Source: Puffinus mauretanicus (lineage: Eukaryota; Chordata; Aves; Procellariiformes; Procellariidae). Taken from it: a stretch of DNA of 64,000 nucleotides. This document shows, piece by piece, positions 34,036-46,045 of this stretch. The first letter of the stretch is position 1, and every line of letters starts with the position of its first letter. The notes under the pieces are model-generated. The model saw nothing but the letters and a program-made list of their open reading frames with translations. It did not search any database and was not told the DNA's origin. The stretch covers positions 186,001-250,000 of the forward strand of contig JAJKFH010000157.1 in the NCBI GenBank assembly GCA_023333565.1, in the 5' to 3' direction. Position numbers and translations under genes: made by a program.

Positions 34036-36351
34036 TTCCTACTAAGTGTTCACTGCCCTATTCACGCTGTTTGTTTTTCTACGGTTGATTAGTATTTTCT
34101 CTATTTTGACCAGAACTTTTTGTTCTGCTTTTCAGACAGAGTTCCTAACATATTTTCCAATAAAAGCAGTATGTTCCCATGGAAGAAAAATTTACTTTGG
34201 AAAAATCAGCATTTTTCAGACAAAAACTTTCCCAACTCACTCTTTGAGACACACACATGGGTTATTCCTGCAAAACTGAAATAAAGGAAAATGCATTAAG
34301 ATTAATCTGACTTGGATTCAAATTTCAGTGAAATAATTGTCTTGGTTTTCCCCTTTACTGAGTGTATGAGGAGCTAGGTCCTCAAGAGCAGAAGCTTAAG
34401 GGAACAATTTGACTTCTGTGCCAGTTTCACATTTTGTAGTCCATAAATAATTCTTTGTCTGTCTAGTGAACCACTATACACAGACACACTAGAAAAAAAT
34501 AATATAAATTAATGCCATCCAGCAACTGAGAAATACATGAGATCCTACCAACTCCTATTCTATTATCAGAAAAGCATAACACATAACATGCAAATGTGAC
34601 ACCAGTTTCAGAACTTCATTGTTGTTATTTAGAGCGTATTCTAAACTTTTCTGATAATTTTGTGATATTGCCTAAACAGAGGGTGGAAAGAAATGTGATG
34701 GAAACAGATATTCTGCGCCAAATATGACGTGTTTTAAATTTCATTATATTTCCATGTGTGCTAGTGGGAACAAAATTTGTTATTCCTAGTCAAAACCACA
34801 CCCAATTCAGCCCACCCATTTCTAGCCTAATTAGTTAATCAATGGATCATTAATTCATTAAAGAGTCATAATTCCTAAGAATTATAAACTTTTTTGTCTA
34901 TTTCCTTGTTACTTACACCATTGAAGGGGAGATCTTTAAGGAAAATGCAGTTACAGCCTTCATAAACTTGAATACATTTCACAAAGAAGGATAATGAAAT
35001 CAATTTTTGGCAGTTACTCTGAAACATGTTTCAGATTTCTCTCTCTGATTTTCTAATTTTGAGGACTTTTGTATCTCCTTATTCTTTCACAGCTTGTGAT
35101 AGAATTTGCTAGGCAAATATTTATAACGATGGAAAAACAGTTCCTTTATTATTCTTTTACACTATTATTAAATAGTTAGTGTAGTGATTTTTATCCTCCT
35201 CCTGACCACAACTTACCAAATATTTTTGTTTAGAATACACTGTACATTACAATAAAAGGGTTTGTTCTAAATTAAGTTCATTAGATTCTAGTTCTTACCT
35301 TCCTTTTTTTTTTTTTTATTTTGAATTTCTATGATATCTTTCCAATGGAAAAAGTTCATCAGAATTTCAAAGCTGTCATGAGCACTTACAGCCAAAAGAC
35401 AAAATCAGCTCAGTCAGTTACTGTGATGACTATCAAGTTGATTTCATTTCCCATTACAAGCTGTTCCCCAAGTTTATGGGCGCAATTTATTAGTCAAAAG
35501 TACATGTAACAGTAATCATACTTGAGAAGGAGATTTTATATCAAAACCACATATTCTTAAAATACCAAGTTTTTACTCAGAAATTTTTTCTTTACATGTT
35601 ATAGAGGAAAATATGCTTAGCTACAGCAAAATATTTTTACAATGATTGCACTAAAACCCAGGTGAAACTGGAGGATCGTATTGGTCCCTTTTGGACTTAA
35701 AATCTGTAAATATATTTTACATACCCTTTACTTTCTGCCACATTTATCTCAAAGACAAGGCAGATACTAATTCAAGGGCTTTCTGCATCAATTTTTTTTT
35801 TCCTAACAATTTACTTTCCTAGCACTTTCAAATTAGGCAACAAGATACTTCACAGAAATATATGTAATTCCCAATAACACTATCTATTTTTTCAATCCTT
35901 TTTATCTTCTTGATACTAGCAGATCTCATTAACAGAGTTTTCAAAAATACATGGCCAAATGCAAGAATAATTTTCCCTTGCTTAACTCTGAGTCTCCTTA
36001 AGTGCTGCTCAGGGCTGCTAGTCAAAAGACTTGCTATCTTCTTGCTTTAACAGATTTAATAATCAGCCACCGACTTTCTTCTTTCCACCACTGAAAGCAT
36101 TTTGCAGAAATGTAGCATGTGTTATCCCCACCATTGACACATCATACACTGTGGAGTATCACTGCTTGGACACAGAATCCCAAAGCAGTAATGCTGTATT
36201 TCATATCCTTGTTAGAGCACATATGATATTCTCCAAAATTCAAACACTTCTTCATAAAAATTCCTCCTATCACTCAGCAAAGCTCTTATTAAACACTATC
36301 TCATTAATAAAGTAACTGAACCCTGAATAAGAACATTAATGGAATGAATAG
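34036..36351. other. AT-rich intergenic, no gene
   Basis: Contains a TAAT-rich cluster (34828-34865) and T-runs near 35306-35320 and 35791-35800. No gene is supported. Confidence 0.45.
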
Positions 36352-37205
36352 ATCACAGAATCACAGAACGGTTGAGGTTGAAAGGGACCTCTGTTCCAAC
36401 CCTCTGCTCAAGCAGGGCCACCTACAGCCAGTTGCCCAGGATCTTGTCCAGATGGCTTTTGAATATCTCCAAGGATGGAGAATCCACAGCCTCCCTGGGA
36501 AACATGTACCAGTGCTTGATCACCCTCTCAGTGAAAAAAAAGTGTTTCCTGATGTTCAGAGGAAATCTCCTGTGTTTCACTTTGTGCCCATTGCTTCTTG
36601 TCCTGTCACTGGGAACCACTGAAAAGAGCCTGGCTCCATCTTCTTTAGACTCTCTCTTTAGGTATTTATATGCACTGACAAAATCCCCCTGAGCCTTCTC
36701 TGCTCTAGGCTGAACAGTCCCAGCTCTCTCAACCTTTCCCCATAAAAGAGATGCTCCAGACCCTTCATCTCCTCTGTGGCCGTTCTTTGGATTGTCTCCA
36801 GTATGTCCATGTCTCTCCTGTACTGGTGAGCCCAGGGCTGGACACAGTACTCCAGGTATGGCCTCACCAGTACTGAGTAGAAGGGAAGGATCACCTCCTT
36901 CTACCTGTTGGCAACTCTCCTTCTAATGTAGCCCAGGATACCATTGGCCTTCTTTACAGCAAGGGCACATAGCTGGCTTATGTTCAACTTGGTGTCCACC
37001 AGGACCCCCAAGGCCTTTTCTGCAAAGGTGTTTTCCAGCTGGGTGGCTCCCAGCATGTACTCGTGCCTGGGATTATTTGTCCCCAGGTGCAGGACTTTGC
37101 ATTTCTCCTTGTTGAACTCCATGAGGTTCCTCTCGAAGACCCCCTGGAAGGCAGCACGACCCCCTGGTATATCAGCCACTCCTCCCAGTTTTTTATCATG
37201 TTCAT
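36352..37205 (-). mobile_element. CR1 LINE, 5'-truncated, copy D
   Basis: A CR1 tail in the 'tcacagaatcacagaa' variant, then the 3' UTR and ORF2 C-terminus: '[16 protein letters not shown]' (in the frame 36422-36619), '[17 protein letters not shown]' (36658-36894) and '[21 protein letters not shown]' without its last residue (36901-37179). The catalytic RT box is beyond the truncation point, so only the RT thumb and C-terminal region remain, in several frames. A different CR1 subfamily from copies A, B and F. The right limit fades at about 37190-37205. Confidence 0.9.
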
Positions 37206-39504
37206 CCCCATCTCAACTTTCTATTACTAATCTTTTCCCTGGCTCATTATTAGAGGAGCACGCTTGGTACCTTTATCACCATGCACATCAGCATCAATAT
37301 ATTAGATACACAATGCTACTTTAATCTACCTTTGTCTGAATTTGATCAGAGAGTATACACCTGGCAGTTGATACCATTCTGGGATTAGCAACAATGTGTG
37401 TATCTGTGTGGATGATAGGACATGGCTGCATACTCTGAAGGCTGCTCAGATGCTCTTAATTAGGTTTGCTTTTGTAACAGTTCCACTTTCCTGCAGGATT
37501 TACACTGCAGCTTGTGGGTCTCATAATGTCTTCTTCAAATTTGACATAAATGACTGCAAATTTGGCACTTTACATCACAAACAAAAAAATGTCCCCACAA
37601 TCCATTTCCAGAATGTAGCATATATATTAAAAGAGAGAGACAGAAAGAGAGACAAAACAAGAGAGAAGCAATCTCTTTCTTTTTCACCGTGGGCTTTGCA
37701 GAAAAAAAAGATAAAAAATTAGTCAGTAGATGCGATAAGGGGAAAAAATAATCTTTTGTAATTATAGTAGTAATACTTCATAGTATTCCTGTGTTTGGAA
37801 TCATATTTTCAGATCAAGCAGAATTATCCACTGTAAATATAAGAAATAGCTCCCAAGGTAGTAGAAGTGAGAGGAAAAAAACAGAAAAAAGGAAAAAGAA
37901 GAGCTTTCTAAGTTATGATTCTTTGTTAATTGATGCTAACTTGTTTTCATGCCACAGTGTAGCACTCTGAAATATTCAACATAAAAAGAAAAAGAAAATA
38001 ATCTGGCATTGGGAAATCCTAAAACATTTCAGGTTAGGAATGGTTAGGAAACTTTCAGTTTCTGTTCAGTCCTCTGCAGTTCTTTCTTGACATCGCTATG
38101 TTGTGCAGATTTCCTGCCAAAGGACAATCTTTAAACTTGGTTTCTATCTCCTGCTGTTGACTTGGGATAGCATGGACAAAACATCCCCGTGAGCTGGCAG
38201 TCACTGGGAACTGTAACATCCACTGTGTCAGCTGGCTATAAACACAACTTAAGGCTTGGGGGTCAGAGAAAGAGACGGGCCTCAATTGCAGGACAGCAGA
38301 ATAGACTTTGTAAGCTGGAGGTAATAGGAAAATAAGTACTTTCTACACAGGCTTTCCAAAGAAATACATAATCCCAAAATTATTTTGTTGTCAGTGATTA
38401 CTGAAATTTGCAGGAGATATATTTTTTCTTTTATTTTGTTACATTAAAACAATCTGAATAAGTGAAATTGAAAACAACTATACAAAGAATTGAACAAACA
38501 AAATACTAGGAAACTTTAGTTTCAAGGTTGTAAGATAAATTACAGCTGATTCTGATTTTTAACATTGTCCATATCTCTGAGTTTGGAAAACTGAACAAGA
38601 AAATTTTTTTTGTCAGAAACTCAAAGTTATCACAAGGTATGTCCACATTATCTTTTTCACTTTAATTTTTATCCCAGGTCCTCATTAGAATATTTTCAAA
38701 TGCTACTTAAATTTTCTGTAACTCAAAATCCTAATCGTGTAATTGGTCTACTAGCCAGAGCTTCCAGGAAACATCCTTTTCTCTCAGCAACATCTGAATT
38801 TTCTAATGACACCTTTCACAGAAAGCCTTTCTGCTGAGAATATATGGCCCTACATTCTCTTCCTGCCTCCAGAAAAGGTGAGGACCTATCCATACTTCAT
38901 ATGCATGCACATGGCAGCGGATCTGCAGGGTGACATCTGTGTCACATTTATGTTAGTGGTTCTGTGTGAGAGAGGGAATGGGATGTCATTATTCTCAATA
39001 GATCAGCTTAGTTTACGTACAGCTGGGATGCAAAGGGATGGATCTAGACTTTTATAATATAAGGTGATCACTGTAGGACCTTTTGTAGTTAGTGGATGTA
39101 AACAGACATTTCTGTGGAGTAGTTCATTTTGTCTTTGGAATGATTTCTAAAGTTAGAAGACATCCACTTGATGTTCAATACCTTCTGAGGTAGACTCTGT
39201 GTTGGTAAAGATTTCTATTATTGTGGACTATCTGGCAAATTCTGTCATGCAGGATATCTCCTCAAGAAAAAAAAAAAACCAACATGAAATTGATGAAAAT
39301 TGCTGTGTAATAGGAATACCTCACCTTGCAGGTGCCCTGTTTTGTTGAGATTTCAAGTATCATACTTCCATACTACCCCTTTAAGGGCAATCTTAGAATA
39401 GTAAAGACTTATCTTCTACAGATTATGAAATATTTTCCCATAGGTATTATCAGGTATTCATAGCATGTCATATAAACTCTCCCCTTAACCAATCTTAAGA
39501 ATAA
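37206..39504. other. AT-rich intergenic, no gene
   Basis: A purine-rich patch lies at about 37630-37670. No recognised repeat or exon. The frames at 37396-37722 and 38806-39057 are unsupported. Confidence 0.45.
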
Positions 39505-39613
39505 TGCACATGCACACATACAAATATTTGTATATACGTGTGTGTTCATGTGTGTGCATATATATGTATATATGTGTACATGTGTGTGCACGTATGTGTA
39601 TGCACATATATAC
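39505..39613. repeat. alternating purine-pyrimidine (TG/TA/CA) tract
   Basis: About 110 bp of mostly alternating TG, TA and CA steps, for example 'tgtgtgcatatatatgtata'. This composition favours Z-DNA and is prone to length change. Confidence 0.85.
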
Positions 39614-41734
39614 TCAAAGCATAAAACCTATATACATCTAAAATATGTACATTCATACTCAAAGCATATTATCTTAATTTTAAGCAACTGAAGTTAACAA
39701 ATAAGTAAAAGATCAATGTCATAAAAACATTTTATTTTTAATTGAATAATGTCAGCTAAATATTATCCCATAGCTATCATTCATGTTTACAGCAGAATTC
39801 TTTTTTTAATGTGTCTTATCTGATTGCTTATGTTTGCTTTTATTGCACATATCTCTTTGATCTCTAACCAGTTATAATTATGATGTTTTCAACATGTTTT
39901 ATGTTTCTATAACTGCTGTGCTCTATCAGATTTGGTACTTATACTGTCAACTTCAGGCCTTTTATGTGCTTTCATCTTTGTGGCGGGTGCCCTTTTTGTT
40001 ATACTTGTTTATGGAATCTAATATTAACATTTAAGCGCATATTTCAAAGGAAATGGACCAAAAGATGTCAAACATGCATTCAATTTATAATTTATCTATA
40101 TGAAGCATTTTTTGCTACAGAAGTGCACAGTAAGCACCTAATTGATATGGTCTGACTTTTTTTTTGCTAATAGCTGTTTTTATTGCTGTAGTTAGATGGA
40201 CGTGCAGTAATCACACAGAGGAGGCTTTGCACCTACAGACATTATCACTAAATTCAGTTTTCCTTTTGATGCTTTTTTTTGTTTTCTTTTTATCCTATTT
40301 ATTTGGTCGTATTTGGTTTCTGGTTATCTTTACAGTGCTTAAGTGGCAGGCATCTTTATAATTTAGGCCCTGAGATGTTCCTTGGATTGATGCTGAAAGG
40401 ATGATTGCCTTTTGCTGTCTGTTTATCCATCTGGCTTCTCCTTTCCCTATCTCTCAATACAGAAAATCTCAATAGTGCAAGAGAACACTGAATTAAATGT
40501 TTTTAACATGATTATAACAAAACTTGCGTAAAATGTATTTCCTTCTAAAATCATATGCAATAACCTAGACACCTAGGTGTTGAGTGCCTAATTAATGTTT
40601 AAAAGAATATTCATCAACTTAAGCAACAAATGTGTATTATTTAGTATGCAAATTCAACTTGTTATTTTCTAGTAAAAGAAAGCTATTACAAATAGCTAAG
40701 TCTGATTTCAGTCTAAACTGTCAAGAAGAAATGCATTTCACTCACAAAATATTAAGGTCACAAGTCATTCATGTCAAAATTAATATATGGGGTCAAAGAC
40801 TGCCATAATGACATCTGAGCCATTTGAGGCATTCCATTACATTTAAAGTAACAGCACAGGTGTTATAAGAGGAAGAATTTGACAACTGATATAGAAAATG
40901 GTAACTAATTATATACAGAACTTCCATATGATTGCAAGTGGTGTTGAATGAACACTTCAATGAGATGGGTTAAGAGAACAAATCTCAGAGGAAAAGAGAA
41001 CAGTGTAAACAGAGGGTTGATTCAGCAGGCCCTCCTGCAAGCCCCTGCTGAACCCCAGATGAACAAGTTTCACTTTTCCTAGTAATTAAAAGAGGAATCC
41101 ACATAGCATTTTTTGTAGTACTTTTGTCTCATAGGACCCTGTAGTAATGGAGGTAAAGTTCAGAGGCAACAAGGAATGCCCTGAATTCTTTATATATAAA
41201 TTCACCAGTTCCTGCAAACACACACCCTAATTTGAACATTCTCTTCTACACAGCAAGGGAAGTGAAGAAAATTCAATACTAGTCCCTATTTTATAAGCAA
41301 AACTCAGGAAGCCCCTTCCTTCACTCAAGAGAGAATATAAAACAATTATTAGTAATGATAATAGACAACGAAGAATATAAAAGAGACTAAGATATCAGGG
41401 TGGATGGACTACCACAGTCTTGTAGATGGAGTAGAGTATGCAGATGTTAGCATCCCTACTTTAATTTGCTCTTTTGTATGTCATTTTGGAACTTGATAGA
41501 ATGATGATACACAAATTTGCTTTTAAAGTAATTTTTTTTTAAGACAATTTTGTCTGCTTGTATTTTTATTCAAGCTTTTTAATCTTCCACACAAAACTGG
41601 AAGATCCCTCTCAACATTCATTTAGCAGAATCTGAACATCTTGTTTTTTCTAACCATTTTCTGCCCATACCTAATAACAGGATTTTCTTGGTATACTCTT
41701 CCATTTTGTATTCTTTGGCCAATCTTCCAGACTG
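39614..41734. other. AT-rich intergenic, no gene
   Basis: No gene recognised. A 12-bp perfect palindrome acacctaggtgt lies at 40569-40580. Confidence 0.45.
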
Positions 41735-41770
41735 CTTGTTTGTTTGTTTGTTTGTTTGTTTGTTTGTTTT
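41735..41770. repeat. (TTTG)n microsatellite
   Basis: About nine uninterrupted tetranucleotide units. Confidence 0.93.
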
Positions 41771-42074
41771 GAACCAGGAGGTCTTCTTATAAGGTCTAGT
41801 ATCTTTTGTAGCATTCTGGCTTTTTCTACACTTTTTCTTCAGAGTTTTTTCTACCTCTCATCACTCCCTTATTCCAACATTTGATTCAGTGTTGGCTATG
41901 AAGGAACCACCACAACTGTCCACAAACACTACATCAGTTCTCTCTCCTTAGGGGACAAGGCTGTTTTATTTAGCATCTAAATCTTTTCTTCAATATTTGA
42001 ATGGCATTTTAGGATCCTCACATGAAAGTCACTAAAGAAATATAATGTTTTAAACTCGGAACATGCTGAGCAAG

Positions 42075-42160
42075 CAGAGGAATTATCATTTTACCAATAT
42101 GGAAACTGAGGCACAGAGAGGCCTCTTTAGTAACAAAAAGTCACACTATGAGTTATTCAA
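42075..42160 (-). repeat. MIR-like SINE relic
   Basis: 'ggaaactgaggcacagagag' (42101-42120), preceded by 'attatcattttacc', is the reverse complement of the conserved MIR-type 3' core. 'aaaagtcacac' follows, as expected. The flanks are decayed. Confidence 0.55.
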
Positions 42161-45100
42161 ATGCTTAATAGAACTTGTGTATTCCTTCTCCCCAATGTTT
42201 TGCTGTAAACATCAGACTTTTGCTTACAAGCTGTCCAATTCTGAAATGGCCTATAAAGAGCCAAAATTATAAATAGAGAAATCAGAAAATGATAAAGAAG
42301 GGATACACCAGGGTCATCAGATTTCAAACAGCTCTATTCATTTTTGGCATCGTTCTATCTGTGTTGTCTCTTACATGATGTAAAACATGTTTTATTATGC
42401 AGAATTAACTTTGGGAAATGTCTTAATAGCCAATCAGATTGAATTCAGTGATCATCTCTTAATTTAATGAGGATATCATTCTATAGCTCTGAAAATCTAG
42501 TTTAGTCCATTTTACTACTTTTATCATAGCAATTACATCAACATAAACAACAATTAGGAGACTCAACACACAGTAGGCAAATTACTAACTTCCGTTAAAG
42601 CAGGTTTATGGCCCTCTTGAGCAAGACTTCTGAGTAGCAAACTGTACAGAGACCAAATTCCGAGACTTCGTTCTGCTAAAATCTCATTGTATACTCTCTT
42701 TGGTATTTCTATCTATACTACAAACATAAATCAAAATAATTTTGTGCTATGGGTTTACACTGTAGTGTCTAACATGGATATTACTTTGAGGTCTGATTCC
42801 TTTCAACTGTTGTTTTTTATTAAGATTGCAATGTAAACTGACAGTTTACCCTGAGGATTTTTGTTTTCTTTCTTTTTAAGAATTACTACTAGAGGCTATG
42901 GTTTTTGGTTTTTGTTTTGTTTTGTTTTCCAGTTTACAAACAGTAAACTGACTAGATCTGAATTTGGATACATTATACTACAAAATATAACGCGATCCCT
43001 CATGTACCAGACCAGAGTGTTTGCATATGCTCTCTCAGAACCATTCATTCAGCACCACTGCATTATCTCATCCTAGGGCTTTAATGCAGTAAGGGTGAAT
43101 TTCAATGATGTATTTCCTCTAGCAAAAGTACTATCTCAGAGTCTCAGTTTTGTCTTCTCCTGGCTGGTCACTTCCATTTGAATATCGCAGTTTGCTGCTG
43201 CCTTAGTTGTGTTGAAACGACTCTTAGCAGAGCCGTATTGTAAAACAGCTCACTGAACTTATTTGGGTTAAAAAGAAAAAACAAAAAGCAAAAAGAAAGA
43301 CCAAAACAACTCAGAAAGATTTTATTTTAAAACTCTGATCATTTGGAGATTTTGTAGCAAAGATCTGGTAAGAATTTCAGCATAACAAGGGGCACGGAGC
43401 TACTTTGGGTAGGAGGGAAGAAGGCCTGGAGGTGGAAGGGTAGGCAAAAAATTGTTAAACATTTTTCAACTACGAAACAACCAAGTATCTGCTTGTGGCA
43501 AGGGAGGAGGCAGGCACTGAAAAAGAACATCCCTTTTCATACATATTTTTAGGGAAATGGATAATGCAATTTCCATTTGTTATGCTTAGAAACACAACTC
43601 AAGAAAACAGTAGCACAAGGCTTGCCAAGAGAGTCACACCATGTTCACTGAAAGATCATTTATCTGTTTCAGAATTAGTCTGGGCTTTCATTCTAATTTG
43701 ATGAAAAGTAAATTTTGATCGAGAAAAACTCTTAGTTTTTACATTAACTTTCAAGGAGATCATCAGCAGAATCAAGAATAGGAATCACTCATCTGTAGGG
43801 TGCCATTGTCTCTCTGTGGTCAACCCACAAGAAATAGGAGGTCCAGAGCCTTAAAAGTACTCCAGCATGTCCCTACCTCTGCAGGCATCTTAATTCATAG
43901 CTGACATTTTTCAAAACTGATCAGTGCATCCCAGTGCTGGAGTTATTCAGCTTTTTTTGCAATGGATCGGTTAAATAACTTGTATGTACTATTGCTGTTA
44001 CACAGATAGCAAGCATTTCAAGAGTCCTACTCTAAATCATGGTGTATGACAGCTAGATTTTCAAATGAGGTGAAGAGTGGCCTTCATTGTCATCATGACT
44101 AGGTCCTTGCCATCCCAGCCACGGTCCCAGCCATGTTCATTTTCATTATGTCTGTTTCTCTATTAAAAGAAGACCATGAGTTAAGCTGGAGCTGGAGCAC
44201 TGGATCCCTGATCATCCACCCTGTTTTAATATTCACTCACTTAGTTCTTTTAGATTACTCCGTTTAGCCCTCTTCAAGGCAAATAAGCTGTAGAAGAGAC
44301 TAGCACAATGTAGTATAAACATGAGCCAGGCTATACTGCTCATTTTTTGTTGTTGTTTTGGTTTTTTTCCATTGGTTTGGTTGTTTTTGTTTTGTTTTGT
44401 TTTTTAAATGAATCAGCATAACCAGAACCTGCCACACTTCTGCTTTCTGCCAATCCTTGCATCAGGATAAAGACTGCTGTTCAGCTACTAGGGCATGACT
44501 TGCTGTGGTGAACAATTTAGTTTAGATGCCTAACTGCAGGAAAGGATTCCCAGCTGAGACTTGTAAGTAAGAAAGTTGTATAGTCTTGGGTCTGAACAAG
44601 GAACACCAGCTTAAATCTCTGCAGTGTCCCTGTTTTTTCACATCCTGCTCTGTTCCTGGCTAGCTTAGCTGGCTTCCTGCTCAGCTGACAATCTTCTGAA
44701 AATATATCTCTGAGCACTTCATGAAAAGCCAGTGTGCTTAAACTGGAAAAGAAGATTCTCTGGAAACAGACTGCTTAGGGAAAGTGTAGCAAAACACTAC
44801 ACCAAAAAAAGCCAAAAATACCTTTACTACAAGTCTGAATAAACTGTAACTTCTCTCCTGCAGACTCCAGAACTAGATATCTCCTTTACATGCCATCAGG
44901 CATCCAGGGATCCTTAACATATTCTGTTTTGTTTTTTTTTTTTTTAAACTTCAGTCATTACAGTTAATAAGCCAGACATAAATTGATCCTTTCACACTGC
45001 CCTAACCACAAACTTGTTTCTCAAACACAACAAAAGATACTAATTTCACGTAATTTAAGGGCCAAATTAAAATCTGCATATTAGAAGGGTAGCCTTCTTA

Positions 45101-45520
45101 AGCTCTTTGTCTAATCCACACAGAAAGAAAAAAAGTTTCTCCAATAACAACCTGTGAGTTAGGCTTCTGTTCTGAAATTCCCTTAGCTGTCCTCTCCAGG
45201 GGGTGTGTAAGAAATGTAATAACATTTACCTCTTCACTTATGATTTGAGTTAGATATCTGAAGACAGTCAATATTAGTGTCCCTCTATTCAGGCAACTAC
45301 AGTTAAGATCTTTAAATGAAATGTAACAAGACACGTAGTAAAGTATGAATTTTCTTCCATTTCAGTACCTTGAATTCATAATAGTTTGTCTGGCCTTGGA
45401 ATTAATGAATAAGAAAAAAAAAAAAATAAAACCCCCAAACTTAAAACCACCTGGATTTATTTCAAAGAAGTAGAGAATTAAAAACATATGAAGAAATATG
45501 TGAAAAAATGTACAACTATC
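42161..45520. other. AT-rich intergenic, no gene
   Basis: T/G-rich runs lie at about 44346-44406 and a T-run at about 44932-44945. No gene, RNA or clear transposon is seen. Confidence 0.45.
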
Positions 45521-45628
45521 TGGTCCAGGGCAACTGGCTGTAGGTGGCCCTCCTTGAGCAGGGGTGTTGGACCAGATGACCTCCAGAGGTCCCTTCCAAC
45601 CTCAACTGTTCTGTGATTCTGTGACTGT
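45521..45628 (+). mobile_element. CR1 3'-tail fragment, copy E
   Basis: About 100 bp: 'ggcaactggctgtaggtggc', 'gttggaccagatgacctcca', 'gaggtcccttccaacctcaa', then the tail 'ctgtgattctgtga'. It is the plus-strand counterpart of the 3' UTR at 36352-36430, same subfamily, 5'-truncated inside the UTR. Confidence 0.9.
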
Positions 45629-45984
45629 GATAGCAATTAAAAAAGAAATTAGTCTGAGAGACATATAGCACATTCCAAGGACATGGAGTCAAATTAACTT
45701 TCACACACTGTAAAAATGTCATGAAATGCAAATTAATCAGCAAAGTGGTTTTCTACTGATTCAGAGGTCTCCTCCCCAACTCACCCTTGCCTACTGTTAA
45801 TATAAAATCTATAGAAAATTATTTATGTAGAGATAGTTGTCAAATCTGGAACTTAAAGCAAAACTATCAGTTTGGTTTACATTTATATTGTGAAAAATCT
45901 CTTAGCTCCAGGATGAAATTTCTATTCAAAACCAAAGAGAAACATATCCCTCACCACTTTGCCAGTTCAGAATATCTATTAATC

Positions 45985-46045
45985 TGGTGGTCACTTACAT
46001 ACACCTGAGATAAAAGAAACTCCGATTCAAGTCCCAGCTCTAATT
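45985..46045 (+). repeat. decayed tRNA-type SINE, copy 3
   Basis: 'ggtggtcacttacatacacctgag' without its last bases (about 45987-46008) and a B-box-like 'gattcaagtcccagctct' (about 46024-46041). It shares this core with the copy at 33935-34035. Confidence 0.45.
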
